64,000 nt of DNA from Streptomyces cellulosae (GCA_014655195.1 BNBH01000005.1:248334-312333); one strand, 5' to 3'; numbered from the stretch's first letter, positions 1 to 8,999 are shown. The notes: generated from the letters alone by a model not told the origin. Numbers and translations: made by a program.

Positions 1-442
1 TCTTCAGCTTGGCGTCCATCGCCGCCTTGTGCTGCGCGTCCTCGATCGCCCCGCCGGTCAGCACCACCGCCGCGGCGCGCTGCCGCTGGAGCAGCGTGAG
101 GTAGGTCAGTTCGCGTTCGGGGGAGCCCCCTGTGTTGCAGACGACGGCGAGTCTCTCCCCGCCCGCGCGCCCGCCCGGACCGCCGATCTCCGACTGGATC
201 GCGCTCGCCATGATCCCGAAGAACGGGTCGGCGATGTCGTTCACCAGGATGCCGACCAGGTCGGAGGTGGCGGCGGCGAGGGCGCTGGCGGGGCCGTTGA
301 GGACGTAGTCGAGCTCGTCCACGGCCTTGAGCACCCGCTCGCGGGTGGACGCGGCCACGGGATAGTTCCCGTTCAGCACACGCGACACCGTCGCGGGCGA
401 CACCTGTGCCCGCGCCGCCACGTCCGCCAGGGTCACCGTCAT
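1..442 (-). CDS. LacI-family transcriptional regulator, 3' end outside window
   Basis: About 147 codons of the N-terminal part are visible, running off the left edge. The protein opens with a LacI-type helix-turn-helix (VSPATVSRVLNG within the first 25 residues) and continues into the periplasmic-binding-like effector domain (GILVNDIADPFFG). Such proteins are dimeric sugar-responsive repressors. The ATG lies at 442. It is divergent from the oxidoreductase operon at 804, and a palindrome typical of LacI-family operators (701-714) lies between them, so it probably controls that operon and perhaps itself. The ligand cannot be told from this fragment. Confidence 0.9.
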   Translation of the reverse strand, partial: MTVTLADVAARAQVSPATVSRVLNGNYPVAASTRERVLKAVDELDYVLNGPASALAAATSDLVGILVNDIADPFFGIMASAIQSEIGGPGGRAGGERLAVVCNTGGSPERELTYLTLLQRQRAAAVVLTGGAIEDAQHKAAMDAKLK

Positions 443-803
443 GTCTCGTCCTCCGCCTCGCCCGCCGCGCCGGTCCGCCCGTGCCCGTCCGCCCGTGCCC
501 GTCCACCCGCGTCCGTCCGCCCGTGCCGTACGCCGCCGTACACACCCGCGCCCGCACCGGTGGTTCCGGCCGGAGCTTCCCGACCAAAGCCGTCGACCAG
601 ACCTTAAGGCCATCCGCCCCGTTGTTCGCCCCCTCGAACAAGCCGGGACCGGCAGTGGTCTTGTCCCACACGCGGTCCAGAGGCTAGCTTCTGACTACAT
701 AGAAAGCGCTTGCTGTGACTCCACCAGTCCCCCCGCCTCCTCCTGGGGCGCGTGGGGCGGCTGCGGCGTACGCGGCGCGCGGACCGCGTACGAAGGGAAC
801 GAC
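443..803. other. Divergent intergenic region with operator
   Basis: This 361-base gap holds no convincing gene. Its left part is a pyrimidine-rich stretch with an imperfect tandem motif CCGTCCGCCCGTGC (about 473-533). The right part holds the operator at 701-714 and an SD-like GAAGGGAAC about 4 bases before the GTG at 804. Reading frames that cross it are arginine- and proline-rich and look like noise. Confidence 0.6.
701..714. promoter_or_regulatory. LacI-family operator candidate
   Basis: AGAAAGCGCTTGCT is a near-perfect palindrome around the central CG (AAGCGCTT core with one mismatched pair outside it). LacI/GalR-type operators have this form. It lies about 90 bases upstream of the oxidoreductase start, in the gap shared with the divergent regulator. 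The site is seen directly; the assignment to that regulator is inferred. Confidence 0.65.
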
Positions 804-1955
804 GTGACACGCAAGACGGTGCGTATCGCCATGAACGGTGTGACCGGACGCATGGGCTACCGCCAGCACCTCGTCCGCTCCATCCTGGCCCTGCGCGAGC
901 AGGGCGGCCTCGACCTGGGCGACGGCACCGTGCTGTGGCCCGAGCCGGTGCTGGTCGGCCGCCGCGAGCACGCGCTGAGGGCGCTGGCCGAGCGCCACGG
1001 CCTCGAACACCTCTCCACCGACCTGGACGCGGTCCTCGCCGACGACAGCGTCGACATCTACTTCGACGCCCAGGTGACCTCCGCCCGCGAGGAGGCGATC
1101 AGGAAGGCGATCGCCGCCGGCAAGCACGTCTACACCGAGAAGCCCACCGCCACCGGCCTCGACGGCGCCCTCGAACTCGCCCGCCTCGCCGCCGAGAAGG
1201 GCGTCCGGCACGGCGTCGTCCAGGACAAGCTCTTCCTCCCCGGCCTGCTCAAGCTGAAGCGCCTCATCGACGGCGGCTTCTTCGGGCGCATCCTGTCCGT
1301 GCGGGGCGAGTTCGGCTACTGGGTGTTCGAGGGCGACTGGCAGGAGGCGCAGCGCCCGTCCTGGAACTACCGCGCGGAGGACGGCGGCGGCATCGTCGTC
1401 GACATGTTCCCGCACTGGGAGTACGTCCTCCACGAGCTGTTCGGCCGCGTGAGGTCCGTGCAGGCGCTCACCGCCACCCACATCCCGCAGCGCTGGGACG
1501 AGAACGGCAAGCCCTACGACGCCACCGCCGACGACGCCGCGTACGGCGTCTTCGAGCTGGAGGGCGGCGCGATCGCCCAGATCAACTCCTCCTGGGCGGT
1601 CCGCGTCAACCGCGACGAACTGGTGGAGTTCCAGGTCGACGGCACCGAGGGCTCCGCCGTCGCCGGCCTGCGCACCTGCCGCGTCCAGCACCGCTCCGCC
1701 ACCCCCAAGCCCGTCTGGAACCCGGACATCCCCGCCACCGAGGTGTTCCGCGACCAGTGGCAGGAGGTGCCGGACAACGGCGAGTTCGACAACGGCTTCA
1801 AAGCCCAGTGGGAGCTGTTCCTCAAGCACGTCTACGCCGACGCCCCCTACCACTGGGACCTGCTGGCCGGCGCCCGCGGCGTCCAGCTCGCCGAACTGGG
1901 CCTCAGGTCCTCCGCCGAGGGCCGCCGTCTCGACGTACCGGAGATCGCCCTGTGA
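804..1955 (+). CDS. Gfo/Idh/MocA-family oxidoreductase
   Basis: A 383-residue NAD(P)-dependent sugar dehydrogenase-like protein. The N-terminal Rossmann part starts VRIAMNGVTGRMGYR and includes TEKPTATG (about residues 111-118), the EKP motif typical of the family. The C-terminal half is the usual substrate-binding alpha/beta domain. I chose the GTG at 804 because GAAGGGAAC precedes it and homology-like sequence begins there. The stop overlaps the GTG of the next gene (GTGA), so the two are probably translationally coupled. With the DUF993 protein and the isomerase it forms a three-gene catabolic operon. The substrate is unknown; a sugar or cyclitol is likely from the family. Confidence 0.9.
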   Translation: MTRKTVRIAMNGVTGRMGYRQHLVRSILALREQGGLDLGDGTVLWPEPVLVGRREHALRALAERHGLEHLSTDLDAVLADDSVDIYFDAQVTSAREEAIRKAIAAGKHVYTEKPTATGLDGALELARLAAEKGVRHGVVQDKLFLPGLLKLKRLIDGGFFGRILSVRGEFGYWVFEGDWQEAQRPSWNYRAEDGGGIVVDMFPHWEYVLHELFGRVRSVQALTATHIPQRWDENGKPYDATADDAAYGVFELEGGAIAQINSSWAVRVNRDELVEFQVDGTEGSAVAGLRTCRVQHRSATPKPVWNPDIPATEVFRDQWQEVPDNGEFDNGFKAQWELFLKHVYADAPYHWDLLAGARGVQLAELGLRSSAEGRRLDVPEIAL

Positions 1956-3109
1956 CCCTCCACCTCCCCGACGCGCACGGCGCCCTGCGCGCCTACGAAC
2001 CCCGCACCGAGCCCCTCGCCCTCACCCCCGGCGCCCCCTTCACCTCCCGCACGGTCTTCTCCGCCGCGCACGTCGTCGCCGACCCGTACGCCGACACCAC
2101 CCCCGACGCGCCGGCGGCCGTCGACTGGGACGCCACCCTCGCCTTCCGCCGGCACCTGTGGGCGCACGGGCTCGGCGTCGCCGAGGCCATGGACACCGCG
2201 CAGCGCGGCATGGGCCTGGACTGGGCGGGCGCGGCCGAGCTGATCCGCCGCTCCGCCGCCGAGGCGAAGGCGGCCGGCGGCCGGATCGCCTGCGGAGTCG
2301 GCACCGACCAGCTCACCGCCGGCCCGGCCACCCTGGCCGAGGTCCGCGCGGCCTACGAGGAACAGCTCGCGGTCGTCGAGGAGTCGGGCGCGCAGGCCAT
2401 CCTCATGGCGTCCCGCGTCCTCGCCGCCACGGCCAAGAGTCCCGAGGACTACCTGGAGGTCTACGGCCACCTCCTCCGCCAGGCCGCGGAGCCGGTGATC
2501 CTCCACTGGCTCGGCCCCATGTTCGACCCGGCCTTGGAGGGCTACTGGGGCTCGTCCGACCTCGACGCGGCCACGGACACCTTCCTCGACGTCATCGCCG
2601 CCCACCCCGACAAGGTCGACGGCATCAAGGTCTCCCTGCTGGACGCCCGGCGCGAGATCGACCTGCGCCGCCGCCTCCCGAAGGGCGTCCGCTGCTACAC
2701 CGGCGACGACTTCAACTACCCCGAGCTCATCGCGGGCGACGAGCAGGGCTTCAGCCACGCCCTGCTCGGCATCTTCGACCCGCTCGGCCCGCTCGCGGCG
2801 GAGGCGGTCCGCGTCCTCGACACCGGCGACACCGACGGCTTCCGCGCCTTGCTCGACCCGACCGTGGAGCTGTCCCGCCATCTCTTCCAGGCGCCCACCC
2901 GCTTCTACAAGACCGGCGTGGTCTTCCTCGCCTGGCTCGCGGGCCACCAGAGCCACTTCACGATGGTCGGCGGCCTCCAGTCCGCCCGCTCCCTGCCCCA
3001 TCTCGCCCGCGCCTACGAACTCGCCGACCGTCTCGGCCTGTTCCCCGACCCCAAGCTGGCCGAGGACCGGATGAGGACCCTGCTGCACCTGTACGGAGTG
3101 ACCCCGTGA
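1952..3109 (+). CDS. DUF993 / dihydrodipicolinate synthase-like protein
   Basis: 385 residues starting at GTG 1952, overlapping the previous stop by 4 bases. It looks like the DUF993 family, which is annotated as related to the DapA/NAL TIM-barrel aldolases. Visible segments are a strand with GIKVSLLDARREIDL (about 232-246), providing a lysine where aldolases carry one, and YTGDDFNYPELIAGDEQGF (about 249-267). The reaction is not established. Its position between an oxidoreductase and a sugar isomerase suggests cleavage or dehydration of an oxidised sugar intermediate. This is inference from operon context. Confidence 0.8.
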   Translation: MTLHLPDAHGALRAYEPRTEPLALTPGAPFTSRTVFSAAHVVADPYADTTPDAPAAVDWDATLAFRRHLWAHGLGVAEAMDTAQRGMGLDWAGAAELIRRSAAEAKAAGGRIACGVGTDQLTAGPATLAEVRAAYEEQLAVVEESGAQAILMASRVLAATAKSPEDYLEVYGHLLRQAAEPVILHWLGPMFDPALEGYWGSSDLDAATDTFLDVIAAHPDKVDGIKVSLLDARREIDLRRRLPKGVRCYTGDDFNYPELIAGDEQGFSHALLGIFDPLGPLAAEAVRVLDTGDTDGFRALLDPTVELSRHLFQAPTRFYKTGVVFLAWLAGHQSHFTMVGGLQSARSLPHLARAYELADRLGLFPDPKLAEDRMRTLLHLYGVTP

Positions 3110-3939
3110 GCGACCTGACCCGCTTCAGCATCAACCAGATGACCGTCAAACAGCTCACGCTCCCCGACCTGGTCACCGCCTGCCGGGACTTCGGCATCCC
3201 AGCGGTCGGCCTGTGGCGCGAGCCCGTCCAGGAGTACGGCGTGGAGGCGGCCGCCAAGCTGGTGCGCGACGCGGGCCTGGCGGTGACGACGCTGTGCCGG
3301 GGAGGCTTCCTCACCGCGGTCGACGCGGACGAGCGGGCGGCTGCCCTCGCCGACAACCGCCGCGCCGTCGACGAGGCGGCCTCCCTCGGCACGGACACCC
3401 TGGTCCTGGTCTCCGGCGGCCTCCCGCCCGGCACCAAGGACCTGCGGGCGGCCCGCGAACGCATCGCGGACGCGCTGACCGAACTCGCCCCCTACGCCGA
3501 GGACCACGGGGTGAAACTGGCGATCGAGCCGCTGCACCCCATGTTCGCCTCCGACCGCTGCGTGGTCTCCACGCTCACCCAGGCCCTGGACCTCGCCGAA
3601 CGCTTCCCGGCGCACCAGGTCGGCGTCACCGTGGACACGTACCACATCTGGTGGGACGACACGGCCCCCGAGGCGATCGCCCGCGCCGGCGCGCAGAACC
3701 GCATCCACACCTTCCAGCTCGCCGACTGGATCACCCCGCTGCCCGAGGGCGTCCTCAACGGCCGCGGCCAGATCGGCGACGGCGCGATCGACATGCGCGA
3801 GTGGCAGGGGTACGTGGAGGCGGCCGGCTACACCGGTTCCATCGAGGTGGAGCTCTTCAACGAGGAGCTGTGGGCGAGGGACGGCCGCGAACTCCTCGCG
3901 GAGACGGCCCGCCGGTGGGCGGAGAACGTCGACGTCTGA
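3106..3939 (+). CDS. Sugar phosphate isomerase/epimerase (AP-endonuclease-2-type TIM barrel)
   Basis: 277 residues from GTG 3106, which overlaps the stop of the DUF993 gene (GTGA). The protein has the xylose-isomerase-like TIM-barrel pattern: metal-binding acidic and histidine residues in AIEPLHPMFASDRC (about 139-152), GVTVDTYHIWWDD (about 172-184) and a C-terminal SIEVELFNEELW. It is the last gene of the three-gene operon. It probably interconverts a keto or epimeric sugar intermediate. The substrate cannot be read from the sequence. Confidence 0.88.
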   Translation: MSDLTRFSINQMTVKQLTLPDLVTACRDFGIPAVGLWREPVQEYGVEAAAKLVRDAGLAVTTLCRGGFLTAVDADERAAALADNRRAVDEAASLGTDTLVLVSGGLPPGTKDLRAARERIADALTELAPYAEDHGVKLAIEPLHPMFASDRCVVSTLTQALDLAERFPAHQVGVTVDTYHIWWDDTAPEAIARAGAQNRIHTFQLADWITPLPEGVLNGRGQIGDGAIDMREWQGYVEAAGYTGSIEVELFNEELWARDGRELLAETARRWAENVDV

Positions 3940-4084
3940 GGCCCGGGTCCCTGCCCTCCGGAAAAATATTCCATGGGGCCGTACAACCCTCTCCCCACCT
4001 TGCCTGTCGTACGTAGCGTCAGGACTTCCGGGTGGGGACCCGGGGGGGGGGGGACTTCAGGGAAGTTCTGGCGGGGGAGGGAAG

Positions 4085-4116
4085 CGAGGGGCCCGGTCGA
4101 CGGACCGGGCCCCTCG
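4085..4116 (-). terminator. Terminator of the ribose operon
   Basis: A perfect 14-bp stem (CGAGGGGCCCGGTC at 4085-4098 with its complement at 4103-4116) and a GACG tetraloop, 19 bases past the stop of rbsD on the minus strand. It may also serve the rightward operon ending at 3939. A run of 12 G residues lies nearby at 4042-4053. Confidence 0.8.
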
Positions 4117-4134
4117 AAGTTCGTCCAGGTGTCC

Positions 4135-4524
4135 TCAGAAGAAGACCCCGCACCGCAGCAGCACGTTCGCGTAGGGGCTGGCCTCGCCCGTGCGCACCAC
4201 GAGCCGGGCGCCGGAGGTCAGCTCCTTCAGCCGTTCGTGCGGGACGTACGCCAGGTCCGGGAAGTGACCGGACATCAGCGCCGCCGCCGCCGGATTCGCG
4301 TCCCGTACCTCCTCCGCAGCCGTGGCGCCCTCGACGGCCAGCTCGCCGAGCAGCCCCTCGAGCACCTGCGCGAACGACGGCACCCCGGCCAGGAAGGCCA
4401 GGTCCACCACGCGCGGCCCGTCCGGGATCGGCATGCCCGCGTCGCACACCAGCACCCCGTCGGTGTGGCCGAGTTCGGCAAGAGCGCCGGACAGGTGGCG
4501 GTTGAGGATCCCGTGCTTCTTCAC
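4135..4524 (-). CDS. rbsD: D-ribose pyranase RbsD
   Basis: 129 residues beginning KKHGILNRHLSGALAELGHTD after the initiator, the diagnostic RbsD start with the conserved histidines, and ending in a hydrophobic VLLRCGVFF strand. RbsD converts beta-pyranose to beta-furanose ribose so that ribokinase can act. The GTG at 4524 overlaps the rbsK stop (GTGA), so it is coupled to rbsK. A longer upstream extension in the same frame was rejected because it is only the antisense-like overlap with rbsK. Confidence 0.93.
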   Translation of the reverse strand: MKKHGILNRHLSGALAELGHTDGVLVCDAGMPIPDGPRVVDLAFLAGVPSFAQVLEGLLGELAVEGATAAEEVRDANPAAAALMSGHFPDLAYVPHERLKELTSGARLVVRTGEASPYANVLLRCGVFF

Positions 4525-5426
4525 AGCTCCGCGACCTCCGCCGCCGTCGGGAACGACACCTGCGCGCCCTCCTTGGTGACCGTCGCCGCGCCCACCCGGG
4601 CCGCGTACGCGGCGGCCTCGTCGAGCGGTTCGCCCGTCCCGAGCCGCCACGCCAGCGCCGCGGTGAACGCGTCACCGGCGCCCGTGGTGTCCACGGCCTC
4701 CACCTTCACCGACGGCACCCGCGTCACCCCGGCCGAGGACGCCACGAGCGCGCCCTCCCCGCCGAGGGTGACGACCACCGAACGGGGGCCCTTCGCCAGC
4801 AGCAGCCGCGCCCAGTCCTCGGGTTCGTCGCTCACTCCGGCGCTGTCGCCGAGGATCACCTTCGCCTCGTGCTCGTTGACGATCAGCGGGTCGCAGGCCG
4901 CCAGCACCTCCGACGGCAGCGGCCGCGGAGGCGACGGGTTGAGGACGAAGCGGCTGTCCGGCGCCAGGCTCCGCACCACCTCCACCACCGTCTCCAGCGG
5001 GATCTCCAGCTGGGTCGACACCACCCGCGAGGCGTGGAAGAGGCTCGCGGCGGCCCGTACGTCCGCCGGGGCCAGCCGGCCGTTGGCGCCCGGCGAGACG
5101 ACGATGCTGTTGTCGCCCGACGGGTCCACCGTGATCAGCGCGACCCCGGTCGGCGCCCCGCCCACCAGCACGCCCACCGTGTCCGCCCCGGCCGCGCGCA
5201 GCGAGTCCAGCAGCAGCCGCCCGTGCTCGTCGTCCCCGACCCGCGCGAGGAGGGCGGTGCGCGCGCCGAGCCGGGCGGCGGCGACCGCCTGGTTCGCGCC
5301 CTTGCCGCCCGGATGCACGGCCAGGTCGGAGCCGAGCACCGTCTCCCCGGCGCCCGGCCGGCGCTCCACCCCGATCACCAGGTCGGCGTTGGCCGATCCG
5401 ACGACCAGGAGGTCGTAGTCGTACAT
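4521..5426 (-). CDS. rbsK: Ribokinase RbsK
   Basis: 301 residues, PfkB-family sugar kinase. Motifs are the substrate-binding GGKGAN (40-45), an NEHEAK segment in the middle, and the anion-hole and catalytic-base motif DTTGAGDAF (about 245-253, with Asp in GAGD). It phosphorylates ribose to ribose 5-phosphate. The ATG at 5426 has a GGGGAG SD upstream. It is separated from the upstream transporter gene by an 83-base gap containing a stem-loop, and overlaps rbsD downstream. Confidence 0.95.
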   Translation of the reverse strand: MYDYDLLVVGSANADLVIGVERRPGAGETVLGSDLAVHPGGKGANQAVAAARLGARTALLARVGDDEHGRLLLDSLRAAGADTVGVLVGGAPTGVALITVDPSGDNSIVVSPGANGRLAPADVRAAASLFHASRVVSTQLEIPLETVVEVVRSLAPDSRFVLNPSPPRPLPSEVLAACDPLIVNEHEAKVILGDSAGVSDEPEDWARLLLAKGPRSVVVTLGGEGALVASSAGVTRVPSVKVEAVDTTGAGDAFTAALAWRLGTGEPLDEAAAYAARVGAATVTKEGAQVSFPTAAEVAEL

Positions 5427-5452
5427 GAATTCGCTCCCCGATCCGCTGAGGA

Positions 5453-5480
5453 GGGCGGGCGGTCCGGTGACCGCCCGCCC
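5453..5480 (-). terminator. Intercistronic hairpin between rbsCB and rbsK
   Basis: Perfect 12-bp stem GGGCGGGCGGTC (5453-5464) with its complement at 5469-5480, loop CGGT. It lies inside the operon between the transporter stop (5510) and the rbsK start (5426). It may be a partial terminator lowering rbsK/rbsD expression relative to the transporter, or a 3' stabilising stem for the transporter message. Its action is inferred. Confidence 0.6.
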
Positions 5481-5509
5481 GTGTGCCCCTGAAGGCGTCC
5501 GTGCCGGTG

Positions 5510-7468
5510 TCAGCCTTCGAAGCCGGCCACGTTGTCCTTCGTGACCACCTTCACCGGCACCTTCACCATCTTCTCCACCTTTTCGTCCTCGGCGGCCCGC
5601 AACGCGTTGCGCACGGCGATCCGGCCGAGTTCGCTGGGCTGCTGGGCGACGGAGGCGTACAGCGTGCCCGCCTGCACCGCCTTCAGCCCGTCCGGCGTCC
5701 CGTCGAACCCGACGACCTGCACGGTCGTGCCGGCCTTGGAGCCGAGCGCCTTGATCGCGCCGAGCGCCATCTCGTCGTTCTCGGCGAAGACGCCGTCGAT
5801 GTCGGGATGCGCCTGGAGCAGGTTCGTCATCACGTCCAGGCCCTTGGTGCGGTCGAAGTCCGCGGGCTGCTTGGCGACGACCTTGATGCCCGGGTAGTCC
5901 TTCAGCCCCTCGGCGAAGCCCGCCCCGCGCTCCCGGCTCGCGGAGGTGCCGGCCTGGCCCTGGAGGATCACGATGGTGCCCTTGCCGCCGAGCTTCTCCG
6001 CGAGCGCCTTGGCGCCGAGCGCGCCGCCCTCGACGTTGTCGGAGGCGACCAGCGCGGACGTGTCCGCCTTGTTGACGCCGCGGTCCACCGCGATCACCGG
6101 GATGCCCGCCTTGTTCGCGCCGCGCACGGACGGGCCGGCCGCGTCGGAGTCCACCGGGTTGACGACGACCGCGGACAGCGAGCCGCTGGTGAAGTTCTGC
6201 AACTGGTTGGCCTGCTGGGAGGCGTCGTTCTGCGCGTCGGTGACGGTGAGGTCGACGCCCAGCTTCTCCGCCTCCTCCTCGGCGCCGTCCCGGATCTGCA
6301 CGAAGAACGGGTTGTTGAGCGTCGACAGCGACAGCCCGATCTTCGGCTTGGCCGCCCCGGACGAGCCGTTGTGCAGCAGGGAGGTGGCGCCGACGACCGC
6401 GACGGCCACGACGGCCGCGATCACGTACGTCAGCGCCTGCTTGCCCTTGTTGCCGCCCCCGGACGCGCCGGCCGCCGGGGCGGTCACGCCCGCCTTGCGG
6501 CGCACCGTGTCGAACAGCACCGCCAGCGCGATGACCACGCCGATGACGACCTGCTGCCAGAACGCCGACACCGACAGCAGATTGAGGCCGTTGCGCAGCA
6601 CCGCGAGGATCAGCGCGCCGATCAGGGTGCCGGACGCCTTGCCGGTGCCGCCCGCGAGGGAGGCGCCGCCGATGACGACCGCGGCGATCGCGTCCAGCTC
6701 GTAGCCCTGCGCGGCCTGCGGCTGCGCCGACGCGAGGCGGGAGGCGAGCACGATGCCCGCGGCGGCCGCGAACAGGCCGGAGAAGGCGTAGATGGCGAGC
6801 TTCTGCTTCTTCACCCGCAGCCCGGAAAGCCGCGCGGCCTCCTCGTTGCCGCCGATCGCGTACATGGACCGGCCGATGTACGTCCGGCCGAGGACGAACG
6901 CGGTCAGCAGCCCCATGACGACCATCACGAGTACCGGCACCGGCAGCCAGCCGCCGAGCGTGTCACCGAGGTGGGAGACGGAGTCGGGGAAGGCGATGGG
7001 GGAGCCCTGCGAGATCACCAGCGACAGACCGCGCGCCACGGACAGCATCGCCAAGGTCGCGATGAACGGCGGGAGTTTGCCGTACGAGACGAGGAAGCCG
7101 TTGACCAGGCCGCAGGCGATGCCGGTCGCGACGGCGAGGACGACCGCGAGCACCACCGGGATCCCGGCCTCCGTCGCACTCCACGCCAGCACGGTCGCGG
7201 AGAGCGCGGCGACCGAGCCGACCGACAGGTCGATGCCCGCCGAGACGATGACGAAGGTGACGCCGAACGCGAGGATCGCGGTCACGGCGGCTTGGACGCC
7301 GACGTTGAGCAGGTTGTCGGCGGTGAGGAAGTCCCCGGACAGCGCCGACATGGCGATGACGAGGACGATCAGCGCGGTCAGCGCGCCGTTGTCGAGGAGC
7401 AGCCGGCGCAGGCCGCCGCCGGCGCCGCCCTGCGCGCCCGGCTTGCTCTTGAGCGTGTCAGTGGCCAC
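5510..7468 (-). CDS. Fused ribose-type ABC permease and substrate-binding protein (RbsC-RbsB)
   Basis: 652 residues. Residues 1-330 form an RbsC-type permease with 8-10 membrane segments (the VSAGIDLSVGSVAALSA loop is diagnostic). A glycine-rich linker (about 333-343) leads to one more membrane segment (about 345-365), followed by a complete RbsB-type periplasmic-binding domain (KIGLSLSTLNNPFF through VVTKDNVAG). The binding protein is therefore tethered outside the membrane instead of being a separate lipoprotein. Such bifunctional proteins are known in Streptomyces (I recall SCO2747). The GTG at 7468 overlaps the rbsA end by 11 bases. No frameshift is apparent at the junction. Confidence 0.93.
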   Translation of the reverse strand: MATDTLKSKPGAQGGAGGGLRRLLLDNGALTALIVLVIAMSALSGDFLTADNLLNVGVQAAVTAILAFGVTFVIVSAGIDLSVGSVAALSATVLAWSATEAGIPVVLAVVLAVATGIACGLVNGFLVSYGKLPPFIATLAMLSVARGLSLVISQGSPIAFPDSVSHLGDTLGGWLPVPVLVMVVMGLLTAFVLGRTYIGRSMYAIGGNEEAARLSGLRVKKQKLAIYAFSGLFAAAAGIVLASRLASAQPQAAQGYELDAIAAVVIGGASLAGGTGKASGTLIGALILAVLRNGLNLLSVSAFWQQVVIGVVIALAVLFDTVRRKAGVTAPAAGASGGGNKGKQALTYVIAAVVAVAVVGATSLLHNGSSGAAKPKIGLSLSTLNNPFFVQIRDGAEEEAEKLGVDLTVTDAQNDASQQANQLQNFTSGSLSAVVVNPVDSDAAGPSVRGANKAGIPVIAVDRGVNKADTSALVASDNVEGGALGAKALAEKLGGKGTIVILQGQAGTSASRERGAGFAEGLKDYPGIKVVAKQPADFDRTKGLDVMTNLLQAHPDIDGVFAENDEMALGAIKALGSKAGTTVQVVGFDGTPDGLKAVQAGTLYASVAQQPSELGRIAVRNALRAAEDEKVEKMVKVPVKVVTKDNVAGFEG

Positions 7469-8999
7469 CGGGGGCCTCCGTTCCGTTGCTGGGGGAGTCG
7501 GGGGAAGAGGTGGAGACGGCGAGGGCCATCACGGCGTCCTGGGTGGCGTCGGCGGCGTCGAGCTCGCCCGCGAGCCGGCCCTGCGCCATGACCAGGACCC
7601 GGTCGCTCATGCCGAGCACCTCGGGCAGGTCGCTGGAGATCATGAGCACCGCGGCTCCGGCCGCCGTCAGCTCGTTGATCAGCTGGTAGATCTCGACCTT
7701 CGCGCCGACGTCGATGCCGCGCGTCGGCTCGTCGAGGATGAGCACCTTGGTGTTGGCCAGCAGCCACTTGCCGATGACGACCTTCTGCTGGTTGCCGCCG
7801 GAGAGGGTGCGCACATGCTGGCCGAGCCCGGCCATCCGCACGCCGAGCTGCCCGGCGATCCGGGCGGCGGCCTCGTGCTGCCCCTTGAGGTCGACGAGTC
7901 CGGCGCGGGAGGACGACCGCAGGGTGACGAGACCGAGGTTCTCCTCGACGGAGGCGTCGAGGACGAGCCCCTGCCCCTTGCGGTCCTCGGGCACGAGCCC
8001 GACCCCGGCCTCCATGGCGGCGTTCACGTCGTGGCGGCGCAGCGGCGTCCCGGCGACGTGCACGGTCCCGGCGTCGTACGGGTCGGCCCCGAACACCGCG
8101 CGGGCCACCTCGGTCCGTCCTGCGCCGACCAGCCCCGCGATGCCGACGACCTCACCGGCCCGCACCTCGAAACTGACGTCGTGGAACACACCGTCCCGCG
8201 TCAGCCCCTCCACCTTGAGGAGAGCCTCCCCGGCGTCGGCGCGCTCACGCGGGTACTGCTGGTCGATGGACCGCCCCACCATGAGCCGTACGAGCTCGTC
8301 CTCGGGCGTGGAGGCGGGAACCTGCCCGACGCTGCGCCCGTCCCGGATGACCGTGACCCGGTCACCGAGCGCGGCGATCTCCTCCAGATGATGGGTGATG
8401 AAGACGATCCCGACGCCGTCCTCGCGCAGCCGCCGCACGATCGCGAACAGCTTCTCGACCTCCTCGGAGGTCAGCACGGCGGTCGGCTCGTCCATGATCA
8501 GCACGCGCGCGTCCAGGCTGAGCGCCTTGGCGATCTCGACCATCTGGAGCCGGGCGATGCCGAGTTCACGCACCCGCGCCCGGGGCGACACGTCCACCCC
8601 GACGCGCCGCAGCAGCACCTCGGCGTCCGCGTCCATCCGCTTCCGGTCGATCATCCCGAACCGGCGCGGCTGCCGCCCCAGGAAGATGTTCTCCGCGACC
8701 GTCAGATCGGGGACCAGGTTGAACTCCTGGTAGATGGTGGCGATCCCGAGCTTCTCGGAGTCCTGCGCACCGCTGATGCGCACCTCCTCGCCGCCGACGG
8801 TGATCCGTCCGGCGTCGGGCGTGTAGGCGCCGGAGAGCATCTTGATCAGCGTGCTCTTGCCGGCGCCGTTCTCGCCCAGCAGCACGTGCACCTCGCCACG
8901 GCGCAGATCGAAGTCCACGCCGTCCAGCGCGACCACGCCGGGGAAGGTCTTGCGGATGCCCTCGATGCGCAGCAACTCGTCAGGACTGCGGCTGCTCAC
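7458..8999 (-). CDS. rbsA: Ribose-type ABC transporter ATP-binding protein RbsA
   Basis: 513 residues with two nucleotide-binding domains. The first has an intact Walker A (GENGAGKST, about 41-49) and Walker B (VLIMDEPTAVLTSEE). The second has a degenerate Walker A (GLVGAGRTE) and the signature LSGGNQQKV, as is normal in the RbsA/MglA/XylG family. It energises the fused permease downstream. The start is GTG 8999, overlapping the stop of the LacI gene (GTGA), so regulator and transporter are one transcript. Confidence 0.93.
   Translation of the reverse strand: MSSRSPDELLRIEGIRKTFPGVVALDGVDFDLRRGEVHVLLGENGAGKSTLIKMLSGAYTPDAGRITVGGEEVRISGAQDSEKLGIATIYQEFNLVPDLTVAENIFLGRQPRRFGMIDRKRMDADAEVLLRRVGVDVSPRARVRELGIARLQMVEIAKALSLDARVLIMDEPTAVLTSEEVEKLFAIVRRLREDGVGIVFITHHLEEIAALGDRVTVIRDGRSVGQVPASTPEDELVRLMVGRSIDQQYPRERADAGEALLKVEGLTRDGVFHDVSFEVRAGEVVGIAGLVGAGRTEVARAVFGADPYDAGTVHVAGTPLRRHDVNAAMEAGVGLVPEDRKGQGLVLDASVEENLGLVTLRSSSRAGLVDLKGQHEAAARIAGQLGVRMAGLGQHVRTLSGGNQQKVVIGKWLLANTKVLILDEPTRGIDVGAKVEIYQLINELTAAGAAVLMISSDLPEVLGMSDRVLVMAQGRLAGELDAADATQDAVMALAVSTSSPDSPSNGTEAPGGH

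Noticed and set aside
473..533. CCGTCCGCCCGTGC repeats as a regulatory array
   Set aside because: Imperfect, few copies and of the same base composition as the surrounding pyrimidine-rich DNA.
4042..4053. Run of 12 G as a phase-variation tract
   Set aside because: It lies in the non-coding gap between two terminating genes; no reading frame or promoter spans it.
5483..7591. Long open frame opposite the rbs transporter gene
   Set aside because: It mirrors the real gene codon by codon; composition (Arg, Asp, His rich) is that of an antisense shadow, with no SD and no motif.
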